From the NCBI GenBank assembly GCA_001017865.1, contig LATQ01000342.1, positions 1 to 24,559 on the forward strand: a stretch of DNA of 24,559 nt, in the 5' to 3' direction. Numbering within the stretch: the first letter of the stretch is position 1; each line of letters starts with the position of its first letter. The stretch comes from Rhodococcus sp. IITR03. Its GTDB lineage: Bacteria > Actinomycetota > Actinomycetes > Mycobacteriales > Mycobacteriaceae. This document shows positions 1-7,801 of this stretch, in pieces. The position numbers and the translations under genes are program-made. The notes beneath the pieces were generated by a model. That model had not been told where the DNA came from, did no database searches, and saw only the letters and a list, made by a program, of their open reading frames with translations.

Positions 1-383
1 CGGTGGTCGTCGGCGCCGTGACCGAGGTGACGCGCGAGGGTGGCGCACCACGGTTCGCCGACGCACTCGTCGATCACCCCGAGCAGTGACCACAGCATGC
101 GGGAGGGATGCCACGGATCGTCGTCGGCGGTGATGCCGGAGGCTGCGGCGAGTGCTTCGTCGACGAGGCGCGACGGGGACGGGAAGTCGATGTTGGCGGC
201 CACCCCGTCGCCGGCGGACGAACCGAGCCGGCCCGACAACCGCTGGGTGAGCCATCTTTCGACACCCCGGGCGGGCACCGCGACGACCTCCCGCGCGAAC
301 GGATCGTCGAGGGGTTTCGCGAGCACCTCGGCCAGCGCATCCGCCAGGATGCCGGTGCGCTCCGCACGGTGCAGTATCAGCAC
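1..383 (-). CDS. recC: Exodeoxyribonuclease V gamma subunit (RecC), N-terminal part only
   Basis: RecC is the recognition and scaffold subunit of the RecBCD helicase-nuclease that processes double-strand breaks. Reading from a GTG at 383, the first 127 codons give an N-terminus typical of actinobacterial RecC: it opens VLILHRAERTGILADALAEV, followed by an LDDPFAREVVAVPARGVERW stretch and a WLTQRLSGRLG segment that belong to the inactive helicase-like domain 1. A GAGGGAG ribosome-binding site lies just upstream of the GTG and fixes the start. The gene runs off the left edge, so most of it (normally over 1000 residues) is missing. No frameshift is visible in this part. RecB and RecD would be expected downstream, outside the window. 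Confidence 0.86.
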   Translation of the reverse strand, partial: MLILHRAERTGILADALAEVLAKPLDDPFAREVVAVPARGVERWLTQRLSGRLGSSAGDGVAANIDFPSPSRLVDEALAAASGITADDDPWHPSRMLWSLLGVIDECVGEPWCATLARHLGHGADDH

Positions 384-489
384 GCGTCGTTCTCCCTCGT
401 CGTCGCTCGTTCTCGTCCGGTACGGCTTATCACACCGCCCGGACAGGCGACTGCGTCGCAGGTCGCGGGTGCTCCGTGCGACGGACGAG

Positions 490-720
490 CTACAGGACGG
501 GACGAACCCCACCGGGAGAGACGCCGAAGACCGCCATCGATCGCGTACCCGCGATCGAGACGACGTCCCCGGCACGAAGTGGGGTGCGGGGACTGCGGAC
601 CTGGCGATGATCGACGCGGACGAGACCTTCCATGAGCAGCGCCGCCGCTTCACCGCCCGAGCCGGCGAGTCCGCTCTCCTGCAGGAAACCGAACAGGGAG
701 TCGCGCACGAGTGCCTCCAT
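490..720 (-). CDS. Small S4-domain RNA-binding protein (YbcJ-like)
   Basis: A 76-residue protein made almost entirely of an S4-type RNA-binding fold. The core runs FGFLQESGLAGSGGEAAALL, then MEGLVRVDHRQVRSPRTPLRAGDVVSI. This matches the 'SGGEAK..I..G.V.VNG....R..KL..GD' pattern of the YbcJ/RlbA-type family, which are thought to bind structured or ribosomal RNA. A GGAGGGG ribosome-binding site about ten bases upstream of the ATG at 720 supports this start; a longer in-frame extension to 795 exists but adds unconserved residues. It lies 5 bases downstream of the next gene on the same strand, so the two are probably co-transcribed. The exact RNA partner is unknown. Confidence 0.78.
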   Translation of the reverse strand: MEALVRDSLFGFLQESGLAGSGGEAAALLMEGLVRVDHRQVRSPRTPLRAGDVVSIAGTRSMAVFGVSPGGVRPVL

Positions 721-725
721 GACAC

Positions 726-1016
726 CTACGGTCCCCTCCGGAGGCGACGATGCCTCTTCGCACGAGGTCCGTACGGGTGCACATCCGATGAACACACGGC
801 GAACACCGGCAGCCGGGATTCAGTCTCCGTCGAGATGTCGAACAGCGACAACTGGTTCCTCGTCATCTCGGCGGTGATATCCGCGTGGTAACGCTCCCCC
901 AGATTCTGTGCGACATGGGCAGGGCAACCGAGTTCGCTGCCGATCTGCTCCCAGGTGTATCCGGCCTCGCGGCGTTCCCACGCGTAGCCGCCGTCCTCGT
1001 CCCACGGCATCGACAT
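726..1016 (-). CDS. Small HTH-like protein with a sliding-clamp-binding motif
   Basis: A 96-residue protein of unassigned family. Residues 10-45 (YAWERREAGYTWEQIGSELG and onward) look like a short helix-turn-helix of the resolvase/sigma-like 'R..G.TW.EIG..LG.S...A' type. Residues 54-58 are QLSLF, the textbook consensus for binding the beta sliding clamp DnaN, followed by DI. The 35-residue tail after it is arginine-rich and unconvincing; a single missing base near 830 would end the protein soon after the motif, as happens repeatedly elsewhere in this window. The start at 1016 has no strong Shine-Dalgarno; an alternative ATG lies at 1010. It is followed almost immediately by the S4-domain gene. 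A role at the replication fork is inference from the motif only. Confidence 0.55.
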   Translation of the reverse strand: MSMPWDEDGGYAWERREAGYTWEQIGSELGCPAHVAQNLGERYHADITAEMTRNQLSLFDISTETESRLPVFAVCSSDVHPYGPRAKRHRRLRRGP

Positions 1017-1181
1017 GATCCGATGGTGGCCCGGGTCACACCCCTCTTCAACGACCCGCCCCGGTGTGTCGCCGACCGATCCGTCCGGAACGACGATGCC
1101 GCCGCACCTCGGAAGAGGAACGGCGGCATCGGAACAGATGACCCGTCGACCGGGAGCCGATCGATCGGGCGACCCCGCGAG

Positions 1182-1680
1182 TCAGTTCTCGGTGAGCCAC
1201 TTGTCGATGTCGGTCCGATCGTTCTGGACGATGTTCTCGACGAGCTGGACGATCAGACCCTCGATCTGCCGCCGACGACGGGGACCTTGACGGTGGCCTC
1301 GCCACGCACCTCGATCTCGGTACCGCCGGCCGCGTTGCCCCGCAGTTCCGAACGGGCCGCGATCGTGATCGGCAGTCCCGACGTGCTGCCGGCGAGCGTT
1401 CCCTGCGCCGTACCGCCCTCGAGTCCGCCCCACTCGTCGGTGCGCTCGATGATCAGAGGTCCTCGCACCACGCCCCGGACGACCGCGGGCAGAGCAGAGG
1501 TGTCGATCTGGTCGGAGACTTCGCGCGGAAGGTTCCGGGACCGGAGCCGACCTCGAGCTGCCCCACGCCGGTCTGGCTCGCAGCCAGTCGGCTGTTCCAG
1601 AAGTCCTCGCTGGTCAAAGCGCCGTGGACGCGTTCGACGCTGTGGTCGAGCGTGGACGTGAAAACGAATTCCTTGGACAT
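1182..1680 (-). CDS. DUF2505 (START-like fold) protein, two frameshifts
   Basis: The protein opens MSKEFVFTSTLDHSVERVHG, with a typical DUF2505 N-terminus (short beta strand, then 'V..A.....FW..R'). It continues in a second frame with VVRGPLIIERTDEWGG and LPITIAARSELRG, and in a third with GQIEGLIVQLVENIVQNDR, ending DKWLTEN. The reading frame changes near 1519 and near 1268. Restoring one C at the first site and one G at the second (plus-strand bases) gives one continuous product of about 166 residues, normal for the family. These proteins are predicted to have a START/SRPBCC-like lipid-binding fold, but no ligand is established. The start is the ATG at 1680, with a GGGAGG about 15 bases upstream. 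Probably an operon with the membrane protein at 1747-2082. Confidence 0.75.
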
Positions 1681-1746
1681 GACCGGAGACGATATCCTCC
1701 CGTTCCGATCTGGACGAAACGGGCCTACCGGTGTCGTTCTGCCACG

Positions 1747-2082
1747 TCAGAGAACAGCGACGAGAGTCGCCGCCGCTCCTCCGACGACACCCGCCAGAGC
1801 GAGCCCGGCCGCCACGGATCCTGCGACCACCGCGGCGGCTGCGAATCCGCAGACGGCGAGAACGACGAACATCAACAAACCTGCGATCGGGTGCTCGAGC
1901 AGAGCCGGCATCTCCTCCGCCACCGGAGGGTCCACCTCCCTCGACGCCACGTCGGCCGACGGCGGAGCCTCGACGGACCGCGCGTCGATCGTCCGCACCG
2001 GAGTCTCGGCCGACTGCGACGGAGCAACCGTCGCCGGAGCGGTGATCACGTCCGTGGGCATGACGGGTGCTGCCGTGGTCAT
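1747..2082 (-). CDS. Small alanine-rich membrane protein
   Basis: A 111-residue protein of unknown function. Residues 1-60 are a low-complexity, acidic and threonine/alanine/proline-rich segment with no signal peptide. From about residue 64 there is a long hydrophobic stretch (HPIAGLLMFVVLAVCGFAAA, then AVVAGSVAAGLALAGVVGG) that should form two closely spaced transmembrane helices ending at the C-terminus. The chosen ATG at 2082 has a GCGGGGA sequence about eight bases upstream; an upstream in-frame ATG at 2139 lacks one. It is 66 bases upstream of the DUF2505 gene on the same strand and divergent from the ferritin-like gene. The gene is intact, but small proline/alanine-rich frames can occur by chance at this GC content. 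Confidence 0.55.
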   Translation of the reverse strand: MTTAAPVMPTDVITAPATVAPSQSAETPVRTIDARSVEAPPSADVASREVDPPVAEEMPALLEHPIAGLLMFVVLAVCGFAAAAVVAGSVAAGLALAGVVGGAAATLVAVL

Positions 2083-2424
2083 CGTGTCGTCCCCGCTTTC
2101 CTTTGTGCTGCTTGCGGCCGTCTCACGGTCGCCGATCACCTGAAGAGTCAGGCGGACCGCGTCTCGTCCCGGCCTCGATCTCTCACGTCAAGGTGTGCTC
2201 CGAAGTTTCCCCGCGAGTAACGGGCTCAAACCGAGACCCGTGTGACTCGCGTGCGCCGAGTGGTCACTGCAGCAACGAACCCGACCAGGGGGTGTGTTAT
2301 GGATCACATAGACGTTAGCAGTTCCGGGGGTCGGGTAGCCGACAGTTGTCACGTCATTTTCTCGATGGATGTGAATTCGTCGGTAGATCACCGACTCTTC
2401 CAGTGCGAAGGAGGCGAACGCACG
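2083..2424. other. Intergenic region between divergent genes
   Basis: About 340 bases separating the membrane-protein gene (minus) from the ferritin-like gene (plus). It must hold both promoters, but I cannot place a convincing -35/-10 pair for either. A TTGTCA at about 2346 is a possible -35 for the plus-strand gene, without a good -10 at the expected spacing. The region is slightly more AT-rich than its surroundings (for example the bases around 2295-2320). No gene, repeat or RNA is supported here. Confidence 0.4.
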
Positions 2425-3384
2425 ATGACCGAGAATCGAACTCCCGCGTTGCTCACCCAGTTGCGCACTCTCCACGAACTGACCCATGCAGAGACCCAGG
2501 TCGCCGAAACGCGTGTCGCGCAGGCCCGAACCGAAGCGGTACGCAAGGAGCTGACCGAGAACGCCGAGAACTGCCGCATCCGTGCGGTGGCGATCGAAGA
2601 GGCGATCCGCGATCTGGGCGGACTTCCCGATGTGGTCGGGCCGTTCATCGGCCGCGCCGCCATCATGGTGAAGACCCTCACCGAGCAGGCGCAGCCGTTC
2701 GACGAAGCACTGCTGTCCGACCTCGCCCTCGAACATCAGCTCCTCGACCGTGCCCGCTATGTGAAGGCACTGGCCACCGCGGGCGGACACAAGTCGATCG
2801 TGTCGCTGGCGGACCGTCTGATCACAGCTCACACGGCGACGGTCGAGTGGCTCACCACCGTCATCGCGGAGGAGGCGCTCGGCGGTCCTGCCGCTCTGCG
2901 TCGCACTCCCCTGCAGGCCGCGGCCGGCGCAGCGGTGCGTCTGGTCAACACGCCGGTCACCTGGTCGGCGCGCAGCATCGATCGAGCGATCGACGTCGCC
3001 CGCTCGACGCGTCCCCGCATCGAGTCGCTGCTCTCGCGCGGCGCGCACGCCGGTGACGTCGCAGCCAAGACTATCGGTGCCTCGCGCGATGCGGCTCTCG
3101 AGACGGCCGAACGCGTGAGCCGTCGAGAAGGTGCCGACGGCACCGCCGACGCTCTGCACAGGGCACGCAGCGCCTCGGGTGTCCTCACCGAGGAGGAGCT
3201 GCCGATCCGGAACTACGACGATCTCACCGTCCCGAAGGCCGTGGCGGCGGTCAAGGAACTGACCGAACCTGCGGACATCCGGGCGATCGTCGCCTACGAG
3301 GAAGCGCACAAGGCACGACACGGCGTGATCTCCGCGGCCCAGACCCGTCTGGCCGCCATCGCGCAGGAGGTGGTCGGCGTCTGA
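2425..3384 (+). CDS. Ferritin-like domain protein with a lipid-droplet-protein-like tail
   Basis: A 319-residue intact protein, largely helical. The N-terminal 160 residues look like a ferritin-like four-helix bundle: LHELTHAETQ (Glu18, His21, Glu23), IRAVAIEEAIRDLGGLPDVV, LALEHQLLDRARYVKAL and TAHTATVEWLTTVIAEEAL place Glu and His at helix positions where such proteins bind two metals. An alanine-rich linker follows (residues 160-265). The last 55 residues (YDDLTVPKAVAAVKELTEPA, then IRAIVAYEEAHKARHGVISA) resemble the C-terminal block seen in actinobacterial lipid-droplet-associated proteins. The start is set by GAAGGAGG 12 bases before the ATG at 2425; a long upstream extension lacks conserved sequence. 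Metal binding is inferred and catalytic activity unknown. Confidence 0.72.
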   Translation: MTENRTPALLTQLRTLHELTHAETQVAETRVAQARTEAVRKELTENAENCRIRAVAIEEAIRDLGGLPDVVGPFIGRAAIMVKTLTEQAQPFDEALLSDLALEHQLLDRARYVKALATAGGHKSIVSLADRLITAHTATVEWLTTVIAEEALGGPAALRRTPLQAAAGAAVRLVNTPVTWSARSIDRAIDVARSTRPRIESLLSRGAHAGDVAAKTIGASRDAALETAERVSRREGADGTADALHRARSASGVLTEEELPIRNYDDLTVPKAVAAVKELTEPADIRAIVAYEEAHKARHGVISAAQTRLAAIAQEVVGV

Positions 3385-3409
3385 TCCGCCGTACCCACAG
3401 TCACATCAC

Positions 3410-3444
3410 ACGATCGCCGGGTCCCTCGTGGGCCCGGCGATCGT
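3410..3444 (+). terminator. Hairpin terminator after the ferritin-like gene
   Basis: A perfect 12-bp stem (3410-3421 with 3433-3444, arm ACGATCGCCGGG) around an 11-base loop, starting 26 bases after the ferritin-like stop codon. There is no long U-tract, which is normal for actinobacterial terminators. It separates this gene from the DJ-1/PfpI gene. Confidence 0.7.
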
Positions 3445-3513
3445 CGTCACCCCCCGTGTCGGTCCCGCTCGCAGCGGGTACGCGACGTCTACGTTCATTC
3501 GAAAGGACACACC

Positions 3514-4227
3514 ATGACCCGCATCCTGTTCGTCGTCAGCTCCGCCGATCATTGGACGTTGCAGGACGGCACCCGCCATCCCACGGGCTTCTGGGCGGAG
3601 GAACTCGTCGAGCCGTACACCGTCTTCGACGAGGCCGGTTACGACATCACCGTTGCCACTCCGGGCGGCCGCACGCCCGTCGTGGACCAGGCCAGCCTCG
3701 AACCCGACGCCGCAGGCGGTGAGGACCGCGTGGCCGAGTTGAAGTCGACGCTCGAGAAGTTGCAGCCGGTGCTCTCCGGTGCGGCGGTGCTCGAGGACCA
3801 GCGGGCCGAGGACTTCGACCTGCTGTTCGTGCCCGGTGGTCACGGCCCGATGGAGGATCTCGCCGTCGACGAGCGGTTCGGTGAACTCGTGCGGCACTTC
3901 GTCGAGGCCGACAAGGTGGTCGCGATGGTGTGCCACGCCCCGGCGGCCCTGCTCCCCGCCCACGAGTCCGGCGGCCGCTGGCTGTTCGAGGGTTACAGCC
4001 TGACGGCGTTCACGAACGTCGAGGAGGTCCAGGCGGGACTGGCCGACAAGGCACCCTGGTTGCTGCAGGACCGTCTCCAGGAGGCGGGCGCGGTCTTCTC
4101 GTCCGCGGACGCCTGGGAGCCGCACGTGGTGGTCGACCGCGTCCTGTACACGGGCCAGAACCCGGCCTCCTCGCGGCCGCTCGCCGAACGTGTCGTCGCC
4201 GAGATCCCCGCGCGCGCTACGTCGTGA
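3514..4227 (+). CDS. DJ-1/PfpI-family protein (type 1 glutamine amidotransferase fold)
   Basis: A 237-residue intact protein of the DJ-1/PfpI superfamily, closest in layout to the Hsp31-like glyoxalase III/chaperone group. The nucleophile elbow is VAMVCHAPAAL with Cys140 followed by His141. The FVPGGHGPMEDL segment (residues 105-116) forms the oxyanion loop, and Glu30 in GFWAEELVEPY is the conserved acidic partner near the cysteine. Family members detoxify methylglyoxal or act in stress protection; which activity this one has cannot be read from sequence. The start is supported by GAAAGGA about seven bases upstream of the ATG. Its last 11 bases overlap the 3' end of the convergent esterase gene. 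Confidence 0.9.
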   Translation: MTRILFVVSSADHWTLQDGTRHPTGFWAEELVEPYTVFDEAGYDITVATPGGRTPVVDQASLEPDAAGGEDRVAELKSTLEKLQPVLSGAAVLEDQRAEDFDLLFVPGGHGPMEDLAVDERFGELVRHFVEADKVVAMVCHAPAALLPAHESGGRWLFEGYSLTAFTNVEEVQAGLADKAPWLLQDRLQEAGAVFSSADAWEPHVVVDRVLYTGQNPASSRPLAERVVAEIPARATS

Positions 4228-5237
4228 CCTTGCGGACGAAATCGATCGTCCGCTCGAGCGCGGCACGCGCATCCGGCGTGGACAGATCGAACTGGTACTC
4301 GTGTGCCAGTTCCGGTGTGTGATCGTCCGGATAGAACAACGCATCCACCTGCACACCCAGTCCGGTGAGTCGCTGCGCGAGCCTCTCGGACTGGGTGGCG
4401 GTGAGCGGATCGGCGTTGCCACCGGAAATGTAGGTGGCCGGGAAGTTCTCGGTGACCGAGTTCAACACCGACATCTGGCCCGCCGCATCCGAAGTGGCGA
4501 ATTCCCGGGCGCCGGTGTAGGCCCACATCGCCTGCTCGACGCCCCATCCGATCAGCCGCCGCTCCCACCGATCGCGGACACCTCGTAGATGCCGCAGTTG
4601 AGCACGACACCGCGCACGTTCTCCGGTGTGAACGCCGGGTCGACACCGAGGAGCGCGGCGTAGTCGGGTCGGTGACCGCCGCGGCGATCTGCGCGGACAG
4701 TTGCGCCCCGGCCGAGTCACCGGCGAGCACGATCCGCTCGGTGTCGATGTGCAGTTCGTCGGCGTGCTCGAGCAGGTAGCGCTGTGCATCGACGAGTTGC
4801 CGCACCGGGGTCGGATAGCGATGGCCCGGTGCGAGCGAGTAGCCGACCGACACCACAGTGAATCCGGCGGCCGCGAGACGCCTGTAGTAACCCGCGTAGT
4901 TGGTGCGATTACCCGACAACCATGCGCCGCCGTGCGTCCACACGATCGTCGGCAGCGCCTCGGTGGTCCCTGGCGGTGTGTACACGTCGAGGTAGGCGTC
5001 CGGGTCGTCCTCCCGGTAGTGGAGGTCGGCGACGAAGTCCGTCTCCGGAGCGTCCACCGCGAGCTTCTCGGTCTGCTCCCGCGCGTCGCGTTCGAACACC
5101 TTGCGCACCACCAGTGACCCCGGCACGGGGGTGAGGACGAATGCGGCGGCCGTGACCACCACGACGAATGCCAGAACGAGCACGACCCGGGGTCCGATCG
5201 GGCGACGAGGCCTGCTCTCGGTGACGTCCTCGGCCAA
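4217..5237 (-). CDS. Membrane-anchored alpha/beta-hydrolase (esterase/lipase), two frameshifts
   Basis: An alpha/beta-hydrolase of the hormone-sensitive-lipase-like type. Residues 17-37 form an N-terminal transmembrane anchor, so the catalytic domain is probably outside the membrane. THGGAW (101-106) is the oxyanion HGG motif and GDSAG (173-177) holds the nucleophile Ser175. The later frame supplies the acid residue in ISGGNADPLT and the catalytic His in FYPDDHTPELAH. The frame breaks near 4667 (one C lost from CCC) and near 4553 (one G lost). With both restored, YAALLGVDPAFTPENVRG and NCGIYEVSAIGGSGGW join the halves into about 340 residues. The start is a TTG at 5237 with AGGAG eight bases upstream. 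The substrate is unknown. Confidence 0.82.
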
Positions 5238-5565
5238 TTGTCACTCCTGCTCTGCGTTCGCACCGGCGCGTCCGGCCCGCCGATCATGTCAAATGTTTCC
5301 CCCACGTGTGCTCGACCGCGGAGCGTCGACCACCGTCGAGCCCGTGTGACCTACCCCACAGCGGACGTGTGCGCGGGCCACCTGCGATGATGGGACATGT
5401 CACCTCGCGGGTTCCGGCTCGATCATCCGAATGGAATGAGCCTTCCCGCGTCCGCATCAGTCCTCGTTCCCGGAGCGCTGCAGTGATGCGACGGTCGTGC
5501 GGTTGCGTTCGTGCCCTTACGAATCGGACGACCGGGTGTGACACCCACCGACAGAGAGAAGTCGT
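5238..5565. other. Intergenic region upstream of the CarD paralogue and the esterase
   Basis: About 330 bases between the divergent esterase and CarD-paralogue genes. It must contain both promoters. The only clear structure is a small palindrome at 5534-5546, 20 bases before the CarD start. Nothing here codes convincingly for protein, and no tRNA-like or riboswitch-like structure was seen. Confidence 0.4.
5534..5546 (+). promoter_or_regulatory. Palindrome GGGTGT-G-ACACCC before the CarD paralogue
   Basis: A perfect 6-bp inverted repeat around a single base, ending 19 bases upstream of the ATG and just before the GAGAGAAG ribosome-binding site. It could be a repressor operator or, if transcribed, part of the 5' leader; one unpaired base is too short a loop for a stable hairpin, which favours an operator. 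No regulator is assigned. Confidence 0.35.
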
Positions 5566-6090
5566 ATGCAGTTCTCGACCGGACAGATCGTCGTCCATCC
5601 CCATCACGGACCCGCCACGGTGTCCGCGATCATCACCCGGACGATCAAGCAGTCGCCCGTACCGTATCTGCAACTGAAGATTCATCGCTCCGACCTCATG
5701 GTCGCCGTGCCGGTGGGGAAGGCCGAGGAGATCGGACTGCGCAACGTCTACGACCCGAGCGAACTCGCAGAACTGTTCGCGATCCTGCACGCTCCCACCG
5801 AACACGAAGAACAGACGTGGTCGCGACGATTCAAGAGCAACCGGGAGAAGCTGAACGTCGGTGACCTCCACGTCACCGCCGCCGTGGTTCGCGACCTGAC
5901 TCGTCGCGAACATCTGAAGGGCCTGTCGGCGGGCGAGAAGGGCATGCTGAAGACTGCACACAGTTCCGTCCTCGCCGAACTCTCCCTCGGCATGTCGCTG
6001 TCGGACGAGCAGGCGGAAGAGCTGCTCGAGTCGGCGATCCTGTCGTCCGAACCCACCCCCGAAGAGCGTCGGCTCGTCGCTGCCGGCTGA
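5566..6090 (+). CDS. CarD-family RNA-polymerase-binding regulator (paralogue)
   Basis: CarD proteins bind the RNA polymerase beta subunit through an N-terminal Tudor-like (RID) domain and stabilise open promoter complexes. This 174-residue protein aligns end to end with Mycobacterium tuberculosis CarD as I recall it: PHHG near the start, TRTIK with Arg25, and TWSRRFKSN with Trp85 and Lys90 in the DNA-contacting domain, then VVRDLTRREHLKGLSAGEKG. Many positions differ from canonical CarD (HP for YP, QSPVPYLQLKIHRSD), and the Arg47 RNA-polymerase contact is Ala47. It therefore looks like a second, divergent CarD rather than the essential copy. GAGAGAAG serves as ribosome-binding site. A strong terminator follows directly. 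Confidence 0.85.
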   Translation: MQFSTGQIVVHPHHGPATVSAIITRTIKQSPVPYLQLKIHRSDLMVAVPVGKAEEIGLRNVYDPSELAELFAILHAPTEHEEQTWSRRFKSNREKLNVGDLHVTAAVVRDLTRREHLKGLSAGEKGMLKTAHSSVLAELSLGMSLSDEQAEELLESAILSSEPTPEERRLVAAG

Positions 6091-6112
6091 CGGCTCTCCC
6101 CTCGACACACGA

Positions 6113-6143
6113 CGCGCCACGCGGACCCCGTCCGCGTGGCGCG
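6113..6143 (+). terminator. Strong hairpin terminator after the CarD paralogue
   Basis: A perfect 14-bp GC-rich stem (6113-6126 with 6130-6143, arm CGCGCCACGCGGAC) with a three-base loop, 22 bases after the stop codon and followed by CTCGTCC. It isolates the CarD transcript from the aldehyde dehydrogenase gene. Confidence 0.82.
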
Positions 6144-6281
6144 CTCGTCCGCCAGAACTGTCGCAGGCTTTCTCGTTGAATGAGAAGAGTCGATCCTGCG
6201 AGCCGTCATCGCTCCCACACTCGTGGAACACATCGTGTCCCACGCGCGCGGGACGGCGACGACCACGCTGAGGAGAACCCT

Positions 6282-7737
6282 ATGGCCTTGCTCGACGAAG
6301 CCCTGTGGACGGGAAAGATCCATCTCGACGGCTGGCGCCCCGGCAACGGTGGCACCACGAAGGTCACCAACCCCTCGACCGGGGAACAGATCGCCGAGAT
6401 CGGCCTGGCCGACCCCGAGGACGTCTACGCCGCCGCCCGCGCTGCCGCCGCCGCGCAGAAGTCCTGGGCCGCCACCGCGCCGTCCGAGCGTGCGGAGATC
6501 CTCCGTCGCGCCGGTGAGAAGTTCCGCGAACACGCCGACGAACTCATCGGCTGGGGTCTCCGCGAGGCCGGATCAATCCCGGACAAGGCCGCCATGGAGG
6601 TGTTCGGTTCCGCCACCGAGTGCTTCGAGGCGTCGGCGCTGCCCACCCATCCGCACGGTGAGTACCTGCCGTCGGACAACGGTCACTGGTCCATCGCGCG
6701 CCGACTGCCCGCCGGCGTCGTCTCGGTGATCGCGCCGTTCAACTTCCCGTTGCTGCTCGCGATGCGCTCGGTCGCCCCGGCCCTCGCCCTCGGCAATGCG
6801 GTGCTGCTCAAGCCGGATCCGCGTACCACCGTCATCGGTGGTGTCGTCGTGGCCCGGATCTTCGAGGAGGCCGGACTGCCCGCCGGTGTGCTGCAGGTGA
6901 TGCCCGGTGGTGGTGACGTCGGCGCCGCGACCTCGATGCTCCCGAGGTGCGGGTGGTGTCGTTCACCGGATCCACCGCCGCCGGACGCCACGTCGGCAAG
7001 GCCGGCGCGGAGCATCTCAAGCGCACCCACCTCGAACTCGGCGGCAACAACGCGATGATCGTGCTCCCCGGCGCCGACGTCGATCTCGCTGCCGGTGTCG
7101 GCGCGATGGGATCGTTCTTCCACCAGGCCAGATCTGCATGACCACCGGCCGGCACCTGGTGCACGAGTCCGTCTACGACGACTACGTGCGCGCCCTCGTC
7201 GCGAAGGCGGATGCGCTCGTCGTCGGCGATCCCGCGGGCGGCCCGGTGCACCTGGGCCCGATCATCGACGAGCGTCAGCTGGCGAACATCGACACGATCG
7301 TGCAGGAGACCGTGGCCGCAGGCGGCACTCTCGCCGCCGGCGGCACGCACGAGGGGTTGTTCTACCGGCCCACCGTCCTGACCGATCTGACCACCGAGAT
7401 GCCCGCCTGGGGCCAGGAGATCTTCGGTCCCGTCGCTCCGGTGCTGAAGTTCTCCGACGCGGACGAGGCCGTCGAGCTGGCCAATGCGTCCGAGTACGGC
7501 CTGTCGGTGAGCATCGTCGGCGATGTGGGACAGGCGATGAAGATCGCCGACCGGATTCACTCGGGCAAGATCCACATCAACGAGATGACCGTCGCCGACG
7601 AGGCCAACGCTCCCTTCGGCGGGGTCGGAGCATCCGGTACCGGTTCCCGCTTCGGCGGTCCGGCCGCGAACATCGAGGCGTTCACCGAGACCCAGTGGGT
7701 CACGGTACGTCCCGACATCGCGCCCTACCCGTTCTGA
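6282..7737 (+). CDS. NAD(P)-dependent aldehyde dehydrogenase (benzaldehyde-dehydrogenase-like), two frameshifts
   Basis: Oxidises an aldehyde to the acid with NAD(P)+. The N-terminal half carries the nucleotide-binding motifs (VISVIAPFNFP-type segment VVSVIAPFNFPLLLA, then GNAVLLKPDPRT). The general base Glu is in HLELGGNNAM (about residue 252) and the catalytic Cys in GQICMTTGRH (about residue 286). The C-terminus has GQEIFGPVAPVLKF and NAPFGGVGASGTGSR. Overall it resembles proteins annotated as benzaldehyde dehydrogenase in rhodococci. Two single-base losses break the frame: one between about 6925 and 6940, and one G from GGG at 7127, immediately before the catalytic-Cys motif. The corrected length is about 485 residues, normal for the family. 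GAGGAGA precedes the ATG. It is monocistronic, ended by a strong hairpin. Confidence 0.88.
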
Positions 7738-7751
7738 CGTAGGTCGCGAAT

Positions 7752-7781
7752 CGGCCGGGCGAGCGTGTGCTCGCCCGGCCG
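7752..7781. terminator. Bidirectional hairpin terminator between convergent genes
   Basis: A perfect 13-bp stem (7752-7764 with 7769-7781, arm CGGCCGGGCGAGC) around a GTGT loop, followed by TTCTCGT. It sits between the stop codons of the aldehyde dehydrogenase (plus) and the flavoprotein (minus) and can serve both. Confidence 0.85.
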
Positions 7782-7801
7782 TTCTCGTATGCCTGACAAG
7801 G

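Noticed and set aside
2188..3321. 377-codon minus-strand frame over the ferritin-like gene
   Set aside because: Antisense shadow: Arg/Gly/Asp-rich, no recognisable domain, and the plus strand holds a well-supported gene with a strong ribosome-binding site.
3406..4422. 338-codon minus-strand frame over the DJ-1/PfpI gene
   Set aside because: Antisense to a gene with an obvious catalytic Cys motif; the composition is that of a shadow frame.
5284..6243. 319-codon minus-strand frame over the CarD paralogue
   Set aside because: The plus strand encodes a clear CarD protein; the antisense frame crosses a strong terminator hairpin and has no family features.
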